This document shows, piece after piece, positions 25,979 through 34,189 of a stretch of 64,000 bases of DNA (position 1 is the stretch's first letter; the number at the start of each line of letters is the position of its first letter). The notes below the pieces were generated by a model. It did no database searches and was not told where the DNA came from. It worked only from the letters and a program-made list of their open reading frames with translations. Location of the stretch: assembly GCA_022823165.1 (NCBI GenBank), contig JAJDXR010000062.1:47147-111146 (forward strand), in the 5' to 3' direction. This DNA comes from Anaerolineae bacterium (GTDB taxonomy: Bacteria; Chloroflexota; Anaerolineae; Aggregatilineales; Phototrophicaceae). Both the position numbers and the translations under genes were made by a program.

Positions 25979-26431
25979 CTAGATCGTCCGCGATTCCAGC
26001 AATGCAAATGGACGAGTCCAATAAGCGAGATAGCGCGCGGGCTCGTCGGCGTCCAACATGTCGCTGAAGCTATGCCGCAAGATGGGATGGGTTATCAATT
26101 CCAAAGCGGCGGCCGGGTTCGCCCAGCGGACCTGCGGCGTTTCAGCGCTTGGGCGCAGTTCACCGCTTAGGTATTTTGCATGGAAGCAGAAAATGACTAT
26201 GGAAGAGCGCAGGTTGCTGCGCACTTGCGCCAGCCGACCCAACTCGACCTCGATTCCGCACTCCTCAAAAATTTCACGCTGAAGCCCTTCGGTCAGCGAC
26301 TCGCCGATTTCGATCTGCCCGCCGGGCAGTTCCCAGCCGCGGCGCTCGGTCCATACCAGCGCTATTTCGCCCTGCTCATTGCGCGCCAGAGCGCTGGCGG
26401 CGACGATATGCCGAGGCGTTTCGTCTGTCAC
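25979..26431 (-). CDS. Nudix hydrolase
   Basis: The 150-residue protein has a complete Nudix box at about 37-59: G-G-Q-I-E-I-G-E, then R-E-I-F-E-E-C-G-I, fitting G-x5-E-x7-R-E-U-x-E-E-x-G-U. Nudix enzymes hydrolyse nucleoside diphosphates linked to another group; the substrate is not predictable. Its start is 3 bases after the stop of the YCII gene, suggesting one transcript. Confidence 0.9.
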   Translation of the reverse strand: MTDETPRHIVAASALARNEQGEIALVWTERRGWELPGGQIEIGESLTEGLQREIFEECGIEVELGRLAQVRSNLRSSIVIFCFHAKYLSGELRPSAETPQVRWANPAAALELITHPILRHSFSDMLDADEPARYLAYWTRPFALLESRTI

Positions 26432-26434
26432 AGT

Positions 26435-26755
26435 CTACTCCTCAACAGCGTTACCGGGCTCGTGCAGCGCGATGCGGAAGGGAAACCATTCCGCCCGAAA
26501 AAGTTTCTTCGACACGCCGGGATCGGCCTCGGTGATTTGCCTCATGTGGTCGTCATCGCGCGCCTCAAATATGGCGACGCCAAAAGCTGAGTAATCGCTG
26601 TTGAGCGTACGCCCGGCCAGAACCAGCAACCCGTCCGCCATCAGCCGCTTCAAGTAGTCGAAGTGCGCGGCGGTGATGCGCGCCTCTTCCGCGGTCGGTC
26701 CCTCAGCCAGCATCGCCGGCCGCAGCGGCTGAATCCGATAAATGTAGGTGGGCAT
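26435..26755 (-). CDS. YCII-related domain protein
   Basis: 106 residues from ATG 26755; the longer frame upstream overlaps the divergent region without homology. The protein has the YciI ferredoxin-like pattern: Y-I-Y-R-I-Q-P at the start, H-F-D-Y-L-K-R-L-M-A-D-G-L-L-V-L-A-G-R in the middle, and the D-P-G-V helix turn before F-R-A-E-W-F-P-F. YCII proteins are small, often of unknown enzymatic role. It precedes the Nudix gene by 3 bases. Confidence 0.85.
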   Translation of the reverse strand: MPTYIYRIQPLRPAMLAEGPTAEEARITAAHFDYLKRLMADGLLVLAGRTLNSDYSAFGVAIFEARDDDHMRQITEADPGVSKKLFRAEWFPFRIALHEPGNAVEE

Positions 26756-26934
26756 AGGCAATCTCCGCGATAATGGCGCATTCCGCTCACTATAACTTAC
26801 CCGCAACTCCATCGCGCGCCGAGACTGAATCGGAGCCCGCAAAGCATGTCGCCGCGGCAATCTCCGCCGATCGTGAGGCTGGCGCAAACATCGGCTATAA
26901 TGGCGGCAACCTTGGACAAAAGCGCGAGGACAAA

Positions 26935-27261
26935 ATGACGCAGAACCAGTCAAAACAACGCCAGGTCAAAATCGAGCTGCCAAAAGACCCCAGCGCCATC
27001 TATTCCAACATGGTCATGATCACCCACACCGCCAACGAGGTGATCTTTGACTTCATTCAAGTCTTGCCCAACGACGACCGCGCGCGGCTGCAAAAGCGCG
27101 TCATGATGACGCCGACTCACAGCAAGCTCTTCCTGAATGCGCTGCAGGAGAATGTGTCCAAATATGAAGCCAAGCACGGCACGATTGAAGCGCCGGCTCG
27201 CCAAACCCTGGCTGACCAACTCTTCGGCGCTGTGAAACCGACGGACGATGACAATGAATAA
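26935..27261 (+). CDS. DUF3467 protein
   Basis: 108 residues from ATG 26935, where K-I-E-L-P-K-D-P opens the DUF3467 fold. The family pattern Y-S-N-M-V-M-I-T-H-T-A-N-E-V-I-F-D-F is followed by R-V-M-M-T-P-T-H-S-K-L-F-L-N-A-L. The function is not established. A TATAAT at 26896-26901 may be its -10. The 3' end overlaps the translin-like gene by 14 bases, and the pairing may be functional. Confidence 0.85.
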   Translation: MTQNQSKQRQVKIELPKDPSAIYSNMVMITHTANEVIFDFIQVLPNDDRARLQKRVMMTPTHSKLFLNALQENVSKYEAKHGTIEAPARQTLADQLFGAVKPTDDDNE

Positions 27262-27913
27262 TCTGGAGCGGATTTGCGAATCGATTCGCCAAGATTTGGA
27301 AGCGCGCAACGCCGCCCGCGACCAAGCCATCGCGCGCTCGCGCCAACTGGTTCGACACTGCTCAGAGAGCATTCGCGCCATTCATCGCCGCGAATGGGAC
27401 CGAGCTGATCAGAAACTTGAACGGGTGAAAGCCGGCGCGGAAGAGCTCAAGTTTATCGTCCGCAACTTCCCTGACCTGTATCACACCGGCTATACGCAAG
27501 ACGCGCTGAAAGAAGCGGCCGAGGCATTTATCACGCTGGCCATCGTCAAGGGCGAGCCGCTGCCGACGGCCGCGGAGCTCGGAATCAGCAGTTCAACTTA
27601 TCTCAAAGGCTTGGGCGAAGCGGCCACTGAATTGCGCCGCTTTATCCTGGATATCATGCGCCGCGGCGACGGGCACAGCGACGAAGCCGAGCGGCTGCTG
27701 CTGGCGATGGATGACATTTACGATCAACTGGTGACCTTTGATTTCCCCGATGCGTTGACCCATGGTCTGCGCCGGCAAACGGACGTCGTTCGCGGCGTCC
27801 TGGAGCGCACCCGCGGCGATCTGACGCAGAGCCTGCGCCAACAGAAGCTGCAGATCGCGCTCAAGACTTTGGAAGGCCACCTCAGCGGCGACTGCGACAG
27901 CCATCCCCGCTAG
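27248..27913 (+). CDS. Translin-family protein
   Basis: This 221-residue, almost entirely helical protein matches translin. It has N-terminal helices with R-Q-L-V-R-H-C-S-E-S-I-R-A-I-H, Y-T-Q-D-A-L-K-E-A-A-E-A-F, and Y-L-K-G-L-G-E-A-A-T-E-L-R-R. The strongly conserved end is Y-D-Q-L-V-T-F-D-F-P-D-A-L followed by G-L-R-R-Q-T-D-V-V-R. Translin binds single-stranded RNA/DNA and, with TRAX, forms the C3PO nuclease in eukaryotes; archaeal and bacterial relatives are known but poorly studied. Start is ATG 27248 or 27254. It overlaps the DUF3467 gene by 14 bases. Confidence 0.8.
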   Translation: MTMNNLERICESIRQDLEARNAARDQAIARSRQLVRHCSESIRAIHRREWDRADQKLERVKAGAEELKFIVRNFPDLYHTGYTQDALKEAAEAFITLAIVKGEPLPTAAELGISSSTYLKGLGEAATELRRFILDIMRRGDGHSDEAERLLLAMDDIYDQLVTFDFPDALTHGLRRQTDVVRGVLERTRGDLTQSLRQQKLQIALKTLEGHLSGDCDSHPR

Positions 27914-27941
27914 CGTAAAAATAGCTGCTCCTGGTTTAGCC

Positions 27942-28826
27942 TCAGCCGGTCAGCTTCCACTCGATCAAGGCGCCAGCCACCCAGGTCGGGGGCGGCTTAT
28001 CATACAGTTCTGACGAGTCGGTATAGCTGATATCAAGCACTTCGCCTGTCATTGGACCGCGCAAGTAGCGATATACCTGCCCGGTATCGCGAGCGTCGCT
28101 CTTGGCCTCGATGCAGTGCTGGTTGTACGCCCAGTAATCTCCCCGCTCCAAAATGCGAATGCCGGTTTCGATCATGCTTTTGGCCTGCGCCAAACCAGCG
28201 GCGTCAGGCTCGTGGCTGTCTTCCGGAGCGTCGCCGTAGCCAATGCCATGATGAAAGGGATCGGCAGTGCTGACAAGGACCGCGTCTTCCATCAAGCGCG
28301 CCAACTCGTCGATGCCCGGCATATCCTGCGGGCGTCCGCCGGCCAGGTAGGGGTAGCGCTCAAATACCTCAGGCGCTTTCCGCTCTGACAGGCCGCGCCG
28401 CTTCAGCTCCTCCCGCCAGAAATAGCGCCAGCTTATCAGCGCGTGGTCGCCGGTCCATTCCCGCCGCCCGTCGATGCCCGGCCCCTGGATGCCCCAGAAC
28501 TCGTAATCCGCCGGGGCCTCACCGGCCGCCACCGCCACGCGCGCCGCTTCCATCTTGGCGGTGAAGGCATGTAAAACGCTGAGCACGACGACTTTATCCG
28601 CGCCGCTATCCAGCGCGGCCTGAACGCAGGCCGCGATCTGATAGCCGCAATCGTGTACGCCCACGTGCGGAAACACCAGAAGGCCGCCGGCGCTCAGCGT
28701 CTCCGCCAGCCGCCACTCGCGTCCGCGTTCCAAATGCTCTAGCGTGCCGGCCTCGCCCAAATCAGCGTGTTCCCGGGCATACATTTCATGCACTTTCTTT
28801 TGCAGCGCAGCGCGATCCAATTCCAT
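27942..28826 (-). CDS. MEMO/class III dioxygenase-like protein
   Basis: 294 residues from ATG 28826. The order of likely metal or active-site residues resembles MEMO1: F-P-H-V-G-V-H-D near 50, S-V-L-H-A near 80, S-T-A-D-P-F-H-H-G near 195, and N-Q-H-C-I near 242. MEMO1 relatives share the fold of class III extradiol dioxygenases (LigB), and bacterial members belong to the AmmeMemoRadiSam group. Neither of the usual companion genes is adjacent here. Function cannot be stated. The long N-terminal Glu/Arg-rich lead-in (1-40) is not part of the typical family. Confidence 0.6.
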   Translation of the reverse strand: MELDRAALQKKVHEMYAREHADLGEAGTLEHLERGREWRLAETLSAGGLLVFPHVGVHDCGYQIAACVQAALDSGADKVVVLSVLHAFTAKMEAARVAVAAGEAPADYEFWGIQGPGIDGRREWTGDHALISWRYFWREELKRRGLSERKAPEVFERYPYLAGGRPQDMPGIDELARLMEDAVLVSTADPFHHGIGYGDAPEDSHEPDAAGLAQAKSMIETGIRILERGDYWAYNQHCIEAKSDARDTGQVYRYLRGPMTGEVLDISYTDSSELYDKPPPTWVAGALIEWKLTG

Positions 28827-28906
28827 GAGTCCTATAGTCTCCGCCTGTATGTGCTTGCGGCATTTGTAACGCAGCGGCGCCCCAGCGTCAAATCGCAAAC
28901 TGCGCC

Positions 28907-28934
28907 TTGACCAGCGCCAGCTCCGCATTATAAT
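28907..28934 (+). promoter_or_regulatory. Promoter of the rplJ-rplL operon
   Basis: TTGACC (28907-28912), 16 bases, then a perfect TATAAT (28929-28934). Transcription would start near 28941, just before the L10 leader structure, which supports the assignment. Confidence 0.65.
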
Positions 28935-28961
28935 TCAATGTCGTATCAACCGAATAGCGAC

Positions 28962-29090
28962 GCAGTCCGTAGACAGCAGGTGGGCAGCCGCCCTTAATCT
29001 CCTGCCGAGGCACGCGCAAAAGCCTTCCTCCAGCAGTATTGATCGGCAATGACGCGACCTCAAGATGCGGGTCGCTTTCTGTTTTTGACC
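28962..29090 (+). promoter_or_regulatory. Ribosomal protein L10 leader
   Basis: The 5' leader of rplJ shows the L10-leader features: CCGTAGACAGCAGG at about 28967-28980 pairs with CCTGCCGAGG at 29001-29010 to form the kink-turn/L10-binding region. It ends in a terminator-like hairpin, GCGACC (29054-29059) with GGTCGC (29070-29075) followed by TTTCTGTTTTT. Excess L10 (with L12) binds this leader and reduces its own synthesis. The hairpin with T-run suggests control by transcription attenuation. Confidence 0.75.
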
Positions 29091-29145
29091 GCGTCACGAC
29101 CTTCCCCAGCCGGGGATGCGCCTGTGACCAGGAAAGGAGCGGCAC

Positions 29146-29697
29146 TTGCCTGTTTCAAAGGCACGCAAGGAAGAGCTTGTCACCGAATACGTCGACATCC
29201 TCAATGAAAGCGACGGCTTCGTTGTGGTTGAAACCCAAGGTCTGAACGTCTCTCAGATTCAAGGGATGCGCATCGCCTTGCGCGAGCAAAACGGGCGCTA
29301 TCTCGTCGCCAAGAATACGCTGATAAAAAAGGCGCTGGAAACAGCCAACTGGACCGTTCCCGAGCATTTGCTCAGCGGTCCCGTGGCCTATGTCTTCGGC
29401 CGCGACAATCTGCCCGGCGTATCCAAAGCCTTGCTCAAGCACATCGAGGACGAAGATTTCGCTGAGAAGATGCAAGTAACCGGCGGCATGATGAACGGCG
29501 ACATCCTGGACGCGCGGCAAGTCACCGAAATTTCCCAATTGCCGACGCTCGACGAACTTCGCGCTCAGCTGGCTGGCATGGTGGTGGCGCCAGCCCAAGG
29601 CATCGTCAACGCAGTGCATCAAGCGACGGGTGGCGTGGTCAATGTCCTCCAGGCTTATCTCGATAAGCAGGAAGAGGGCATCGCCGCCACAGAGTAA
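29146..29697 (+). CDS. rplJ: 50S ribosomal protein L10
   Basis: This 183-residue L10 anchors the L7/L12 stalk to 23S rRNA. The N-terminal globular region carries V-V-E-T-Q-G-L, R-Y-L-V-A-K-N-T-L-I-K-K-A-L, and G-P-V-A-Y-V-F-G. The C-terminal helix, which binds L12 dimers, covers about 150-180. The start is TTG at 29146 with the ribosome site AGGAAAGGAG. rplL follows after 75 bases that contain a hairpin. Neither rplA upstream nor rpoB downstream is present. Confidence 0.95.
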   Translation: MPVSKARKEELVTEYVDILNESDGFVVVETQGLNVSQIQGMRIALREQNGRYLVAKNTLIKKALETANWTVPEHLLSGPVAYVFGRDNLPGVSKALLKHIEDEDFAEKMQVTGGMMNGDILDARQVTEISQLPTLDELRAQLAGMVVAPAQGIVNAVHQATGGVVNVLQAYLDKQEEGIAATE

Positions 29698-29716
29698 CCC
29701 CGCGCGCCACGCGGGG
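29698..29716 (+). promoter_or_regulatory. Intercistronic hairpin between rplJ and rplL
   Basis: CCCCGCG (29698-29704) and CGCGGGG (29710-29716) pair perfectly around CGCCA. No T-run follows. It may affect the relative yield of L12, which is needed in several copies per ribosome; this is inferred. Confidence 0.5.
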
Positions 29717-29772
29717 GCAACCAACCAAGCAGTCATCAGATAACGAAAGAATCCTGAGGAAAGGAAGCAACA

Positions 29773-30162
29773 ATGGCAGACCTGGAAAAGCTGGTGGAAG
29801 AACTTAGCGCCTTAACCATTCTGGAAGCCGCTGACTTGAAGAAGAAGCTGGAAGAGGCCTGGGGCGTCGAAGCCGCGGTCGGCGGAGGTATGATGATGAT
29901 GGCGCCCGGTGCCATGGCCGGCGGCGCTGATGCCGAACCGGAAGAAGAACAGACCGAATTTGATGTGATTCTCAAGGAAATCGGCCCCAAGAAGATCAAC
30001 GTCATCAAAGCCATCCGCGGCATCACCCCGCTGGGACTCAAGGAAGCCAAAGAATTGGTCGAGTCCGCGCCCGCGACCGTGCTCGAGGAAGTCAGCAAGG
30101 ATATGGCCGAAGACGGCAAATCCAAGCTGGAAGAAGCCGGTGCCGTTGTCGAGCTCAAATAA
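29773..30162 (+). CDS. rplL: 50S ribosomal protein L7/L12
   Basis: The 129-residue stalk protein has an N-terminal dimerisation domain ([14 protein letters not shown]), an Ala/Gly/Met-rich hinge (about 40-60), and a C-terminal factor-binding domain. The last contains K-I-N-V-I-K-A-I-R, then [10 protein letters not shown] and E-E-A-G-A-V-V-E. It recruits translation GTPases such as EF-G. The ribosome site GAGGAAAGGA precedes the ATG. It is the last gene of the operon, ended by the terminator at 30231. Confidence 0.97.
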   Translation: MADLEKLVEELSALTILEAADLKKKLEEAWGVEAAVGGGMMMMAPGAMAGGADAEPEEEQTEFDVILKEIGPKKINVIKAIRGITPLGLKEAKELVESAPATVLEEVSKDMAEDGKSKLEEAGAVVELK

Positions 30163-30230
30163 CAGCGCCCGACAATCCGCTTTCGGCGGCGACTAACCCT
30201 GACCAAGAGCCGCAAGCAACGAACTCCTGT

Positions 30231-30263
30231 AGCAGCTGGCAGTTTGCCGGCTGCTTTGTGTTT
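30231..30263 (+). terminator. Intrinsic terminator after rplL
   Basis: AGCAGCTGGC (30231-30240) pairs with GCCGGCTGCT (30246-30255) over 10 positions with one G-T pair, around AGTTT. A T-rich tail TTGTGTTT follows. It lies about 70 bases beyond the rplL stop. Confidence 0.7.
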
Positions 30264-30377
30264 ATCACCAGCTTCGGATTCAAGGGAAAAATTGGTTGCA
30301 CTGTGAGTTGCCTATCGCCTTTTTCTGATGAACTCTGCGCTATAATATAAGCAAGCGTAGAGCGCGAGTCTCTGCAA

Positions 30378-31205
30378 GTGGCCGACATCTCTTATAGCAA
30401 ACTGCTGGACCCCGTCAGCGACATCATCTCGCTGATGGAATCAATGATGGCCGGCGCCTTCGGCGCGACCACAGGCGATCAGCGCGAGTGCTGCAAGCGT
30501 ATTCACGCCTACAGTTGGGGCCTGCACACCTTGGTTATGGATGTCATCACCTCGCTCGGCATCGAAAATGCGGCCACGCGCCCAGCGGTTCTCGAACGCT
30601 TCAACGCCTTGAATCACCCGACCCAGGCGGCGCTGGACAATTTGTCCGCCGGTTTTGACGGACCCTTGAGCGAAGAGCAGCAGACCACCATAGCCCACGT
30701 CATGGAAGCCCTCCAGTCCATTGAGCGCATGATGACCAATATCTGGCAATATTCGATGCTGCGCCACGATTTGCTGGAATATGCCGATGACGAATTTGAC
30801 GGCTCAGTGCTCATCAACAGATTCCGTACCTTACTGGGCGACATCGCGCTGCCGTCCATTACAACGCGCTTCTGCGCGATTGGCGACGAAGAATATCTAT
30901 CCTTCGCCATTGGTGAAATTGCGCAGAATATTCGCCTGCATGCGAACGTCAAACTGGCGCAGATCAAAGTGCAGGAATTCGGCTACAAGACTGACATCGC
31001 CATCCTTGACAGGGGCACAGGCTTCCGCATGACCTCCGATGTAATGACAGAGCCTTTCTGGCAGGAGCGCGCAGCCAATCCCGGCTTGGGTCTTGGCCTG
31101 TATCTTGCCAGACGCCATATCGAGGGCTGCGGCGGCAGCCTGTTATTGGGCAGCAAACCCGGCAAAGGCACGCTGGTGAAGATTACGCTGCCTTGCCTGC
31201 CCTAA
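30378..31205 (+). CDS. HATPase-domain protein (histidine-kinase-like, no obvious phospho-His)
   Basis: 275 residues from GTG 30378. The C-terminal 110 residues form a GHKL ATPase: N-box E-I-A-Q-N-I-R, G1 D-R-G-T-G-F and G2 G-L-G-L-G-L-Y-L-A. The N-terminal half is helical, but the usual S-H-E-L-R-T-P motif is missing. A short stretch, G-P-L-S-E-E-Q-Q, is shared with many Chloroflexota kinases. There is no receiver or membrane segment. It may act as an anti-sigma-like or phosphotransfer partner. A TATAAT at 30341-30346 is the likely -10. Confidence 0.75.
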   Translation: MADISYSKLLDPVSDIISLMESMMAGAFGATTGDQRECCKRIHAYSWGLHTLVMDVITSLGIENAATRPAVLERFNALNHPTQAALDNLSAGFDGPLSEEQQTTIAHVMEALQSIERMMTNIWQYSMLRHDLLEYADDEFDGSVLINRFRTLLGDIALPSITTRFCAIGDEEYLSFAIGEIAQNIRLHANVKLAQIKVQEFGYKTDIAILDRGTGFRMTSDVMTEPFWQERAANPGLGLGLYLARRHIEGCGGSLLLGSKPGKGTLVKITLPCLP

Positions 31206-31303
31206 GTCTTCGAAGCTTCCGACAGGTATCTCATTCCCCGCGCTGCTCGTTCCAGGCGCATGCGCTATAATCTCGCGCGGGAAAGCTCACCAGGAGACGG
31301 ATC

Positions 31304-32284
31304 ATGGGTCGAGACAAAGTATTTGTCACACGAGAATTGCCGCCGGTAGCCCTGGGTCGCCTTGCTGAACACTGCGATGTGGAAGTCTGGGATGAATTTC
31401 TGCCGCCCGCCTACGAGCTCATTCTTGGCAAAGTCAGCGGGCTGGCCGGTTTGCTCTGTTTGCTCACAGACCGCATCGACGCGCGGCTCATGGATGCCGC
31501 GCCCGAGATCAAGGTCATCAGTAATTTGGCCGTGGGCTATGACAATATCGACATCCCCGCCGCCAGCCAGCGCGGTATCCCCATCGGCAATACGCCCGGC
31601 GTATTAAACGAAACCACGGCCGATTTCGCCTTCGCGCTGCTGATGGCGACTGCTCGCCGGATTCCGGAAGCTCGGCAGTATATCCATGACGGCAAGTGGC
31701 TGACCTGGCACCCGACTGTACTGTCCGGTCAAGACGTATTCGGCGCGACGCTAGGCATCATCGGTTGCGGACGCATCGGCGCCGCCGTTATGCGCCGCGC
31801 CCAGGGCTTTGGCATGCGCATATTGGTCAATAGCCTGGAGAGCGCTGACGAAATCCGCGAATTGGGCGGTGAAAAAGCAGCGCTGGGCGAACTGCTGAGC
31901 CAGAGCGATTTCGTCAGCCTGCACGTCCCCTTGACTGAGGAAACCCATCACCTGATCAGCGAGCCGGAACTCAAACAAATGAAGCCGACCTCCATATTGA
32001 TTAACACCGCTCGCGGCAGCGTAGTGGACCCGCAGGCGCTTTATACCGCGCTGCGCGAGGGCGAGATTTTGGCCGCGGGCCTGGATGTAACGCAGCCGGA
32101 ACCTATCGCTCTCGATGACCCGCTGCTCACGCTTGACAACTGCCTGATCGTGCCGCATATCGCCAGCGCCAGCGTCGCCACGCGCGCCAAGATGGCTGAA
32201 ATGGCGGTGGACAATGTTATCGCCGGTCTGCAAGGGCAGCCGCTGCCAACCTGCGTCAACCCGGAGATATATCAGCGCGACTGA
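31304..32284 (+). CDS. D-2-hydroxyacid dehydrogenase (glyoxylate/hydroxypyruvate reductase type)
   Basis: The 326-residue NAD(P)-dependent dehydrogenase has the Rossmann motif G-I-I-G-C-G-R-I-G (about 150-158). The catalytic set is Arg in N-T-A-R-G-S-V-V-D (about 235), Glu in T-Q-P-E-P (about 264) and His in V-P-H-I-A-S-A (about 283). The N-terminus V-F-V-T-R-E-L-P and [11 protein letters not shown] match glycerate dehydrogenase/glyoxylate reductase. It reduces glyoxylate or hydroxypyruvate, which would fit with the SHMT/GcvT glycine metabolism at 48954. A TATAAT at 31266-31271 lies 33 bases upstream. Confidence 0.9.
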   Translation: MGRDKVFVTRELPPVALGRLAEHCDVEVWDEFLPPAYELILGKVSGLAGLLCLLTDRIDARLMDAAPEIKVISNLAVGYDNIDIPAASQRGIPIGNTPGVLNETTADFAFALLMATARRIPEARQYIHDGKWLTWHPTVLSGQDVFGATLGIIGCGRIGAAVMRRAQGFGMRILVNSLESADEIRELGGEKAALGELLSQSDFVSLHVPLTEETHHLISEPELKQMKPTSILINTARGSVVDPQALYTALREGEILAAGLDVTQPEPIALDDPLLTLDNCLIVPHIASASVATRAKMAEMAVDNVIAGLQGQPLPTCVNPEIYQRD

Positions 32285-32338
32285 CCTGCGCCAGCCAGCG
32301 AGCCAGCGTTGATGGCTACTCCGCCAGGAAAGCAGGCC

Positions 32339-32629
32339 GGGAGTGACTACTAGAGTGGATATTTCCTGAATGCCGAGCTTGGCGCAGCTTAATTCACCAC
32401 AGAGGCACAGAATTAAGTGCGAGCAAGTAATGAGACAATAGGTACACATCACAAATTAGCGAATTTTCGTGTTTGTGCGGGCGAGCCAAGGCTCGCCTCT
32501 ACAACTTTCGACTATATTTTGAACCCTGTAGGGGTCAGCCTTGGCTGACCCGATGCTGTGAAATTTTCATGACTTACTTTGTTCCACTGAGGGGCGCGTA
32601 GACACTGCCCGCCGGCACAGAGTTTTTTC
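32339..32629 (+). repeat. MITE-like element, copy lacking the right end
   Basis: About 291 bp matching the reverse complement of the full copy at 47167-47502 with scattered changes. It starts with GGGAGTG and carries both internal palindromes, GGGCGAGCC-AA-GGCTCGCC at 32479-32497 and GGGTCAGCC-TT-GGCTGACCC at 32532-32551. Matching stops in the T-run near 32629, so the right terminus is missing or replaced. Confidence 0.75.
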
Positions 32630-32725
32630 GCGGATATGCGAAAAAAGGTGGTGATGTAGGGGCGTTTGACCTGCTGTGGCTACGCGCAGCGCTGAAACGC
32701 CCGCGATGTCCAAGCTAATTTTCGT

Positions 32726-32746
32726 GGGCGACTCACCGAGTCGCCC
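32726..32746. repeat. GC-rich palindrome
   Basis: GGGCGACTC-ACC-GAGTCGCCC, followed by CTAC. It has the same frame (GGGCGA...TCGCCC) as the palindromes at 53851, 54035 and 54080 but a different, still fully paired, inner stem. Confidence 0.7.
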
Positions 32747-33009
32747 CTACAAATCGCGAGAATTTTGTTGCACTCGACATAAATTGATTCTGGTGCGATT
32801 GCTCTGCTCCCCGAGGTTTGCGGATTTTACTTTAAGCGACTTTCTAGTATAATTCGCGTATAAGCAAACATAGGTTGATTTCGCGCGTCCTGCCCGTCGG
32901 GTAGGGCGTTTCGTCTACTACCCTCGCTGCTGCGTCCACTGTGGGGTGGCTAGAACTTTTTTAGGGGTCGCCGTATATCTTGGTGACTGCGACACGAAAG
33001 GAACATATC

Positions 33010-33498
33010 ATGGCGGAACGACGCATTCAATTGACGCGGCAAGGCTATCATAAACTGCAGCGCGAACTCAACGTGCTCACCAGCGAAGAAAATAACAAAG
33101 TCGCCGAAATGCTGGCCGAAGCCCGCGAAGATGACCAAGGCGAAGAGGCGGTGTTCTTTGACGCGATGGTATCGAAGGAGCGGCTGGACGAACGCGTGTC
33201 GCATTTGCAGAATGTATTGGCGCGCGCCGAAATCATCGACGCCGACGAAGACCCTGACACGATTACACCCGGCAATCGGGTGACCGTCTACGACACCTCC
33301 GAGAAGGAAGAGTTCACCATGGATCTGCTTGATCACGAGGAGATCACGCACGGTCGGCGCGGGGTATCGCTCGATTCACCCGTAGGCAAAGCCCTGCTCG
33401 GCAAGCGTATTGGCGATCGCGTTAAAGTAGAAGTGCCGGACGGCTTGGTCACCTACCAAGTGCGCGAGATTGAAATGATCCCCGACGAGGGCGGCTAG
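33010..33498 (+). CDS. greA: Transcription elongation factor GreA
   Basis: 162 residues from ATG 33010 with AAAGGA upstream. The N-terminal coiled coil (about 1-75) carries the tip D-D-Q-G-E-E; the acidic Asp and Glu, three residues apart, correspond to the GreA pair that stimulates RNA cleavage by backtracked RNA polymerase. The C-terminal FKBP-like domain (about 80-160) has S-P-V-G-K-A-L-L-G-K-R-I-G-D. The tip lacks the usual L-S-E-N wording but keeps the charges, so activity is likely. A terminator follows. Confidence 0.92.
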   Translation: MAERRIQLTRQGYHKLQRELNVLTSEENNKVAEMLAEAREDDQGEEAVFFDAMVSKERLDERVSHLQNVLARAEIIDADEDPDTITPGNRVTVYDTSEKEEFTMDLLDHEEITHGRRGVSLDSPVGKALLGKRIGDRVKVEVPDGLVTYQVREIEMIPDEGG

Positions 33499-33541
33499 GC
33501 TAAAGGCGCCCGGCTTGGTGTCGTGATATCTTGATATCTTG

Positions 33542-33570
33542 AGGAGCGCCTGGCATCGGCGCTCCTTTTT
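33542..33570 (+). terminator. Intrinsic terminator after greA
   Basis: AGGAGCGCC (33542-33550) pairs perfectly with GGCGCTCCT (33558-33566) around TGGCATC, followed by a T-run (33566-33570). It is 44 bases after the greA stop. Confidence 0.85.
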
Positions 33571-33627
33571 GATTCAGCGCTTCGCGCAGCCCTTGCGGCG
33601 CCTGCTTGGCAAATTGCGCGCGCCGCG

Positions 33628-34188
33628 CTATTGCAGCTCCAGCTCATCGAGGTAATCCAGGATCGTCGACAGCATGTAGGGCGTCAGGGCGAGCGTGGCC
33701 GCAGCGACCTCCGGGTCAGTGCGCGCCAGGATTTCAGCATCCTCCAGCAGTTGGATCAGCGCATTGGTGACCAGCGACATCCAGCCAATGGTCTCGATCA
33801 TGACATCGCTCAGCAATTCGGGATCGCGCCGGGCATTCAAGACCAGCCAGGATGCCGCTTCCATCATCGGCATCATGGCCATCATGGCCGCCGACAGGCT
33901 CAACATCATGACGCGCTGCATTTCCGGCGACAGCCCCGATTTTTCGGTTTCGGCCTGCATGGTCGCCGCCACCCGCGCCATGATAGTCGCCGCCAGGCGC
34001 GCGGGCGCCCGCCGGTGCGGCGCGCCGCGCAGCAGGGCGTCGACGCGCTGCAGACGGCTGTACTCCGCCGCCGCCGTTTTGTCGCGCCGCAAGATTTCAA
34101 CCAACCTGCTCGCCATTTCTTCAGAGAGCTGCCCGTCCAAGGCCTCTTGCATCAAGTCCTGCCGGGGCAGGCTCTGCTCATCGGACAT
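33628..34188 (-). CDS. Probable anti-sigma factor
   Basis: This 186-residue protein starts one base after the ECF sigma factor stop, the usual place for a cognate anti-sigma factor. The N-terminus (about 10-55) has the shape of an anti-sigma domain (L-D-G-Q-L-S-E-E then a helix with A-A-A-E-Y-S-R-L-Q) but lacks the H-x3-C-x2-C zinc ligands. A Met-rich hydrophobic segment (about 92-115, with A-M-M-A-M-M-P-M-M) may be a membrane helix. Assignment rests mainly on context. Confidence 0.65.
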   Translation of the reverse strand: MSDEQSLPRQDLMQEALDGQLSEEMASRLVEILRRDKTAAAEYSRLQRVDALLRGAPHRRAPARLAATIMARVAATMQAETEKSGLSPEMQRVMMLSLSAAMMAMMPMMEAASWLVLNARRDPELLSDVMIETIGWMSLVTNALIQLLEDAEILARTDPEVAAATLALTPYMLSTILDYLDELELQ

Positions 34189-34189
34189 C

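Larger units (their letters stand above)
32285..33009. other. Repeat-filled intergenic region upstream of greA
   Basis: About 725 bases with no gene. It holds a truncated MITE-like copy (32339-32629), a palindrome with long loop (GGGCGTTT at 32660 and AAACGCCC ending 32702), and a tight palindrome (32726-32746). It ends with the greA leader, where a TATAAT at 32848-32853 is a probable -10. The leader contains a C-C-T-G-C-C-C/G-G-G-T-A-G-G hairpin near 32889-32905. Confidence 0.6.

Noticed and set aside
25962..25990. Three AGATCGTC units at the rsmG/Nudix junction considered as an operator
   Set aside because: They lie between two convergent stop codons, where no promoter is expected; probably simple slippage.
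32881..32970. Structured greA leader considered as a riboswitch
   Set aside because: One short GC hairpin and a T-run are visible but no known riboswitch core; evidence is too weak.
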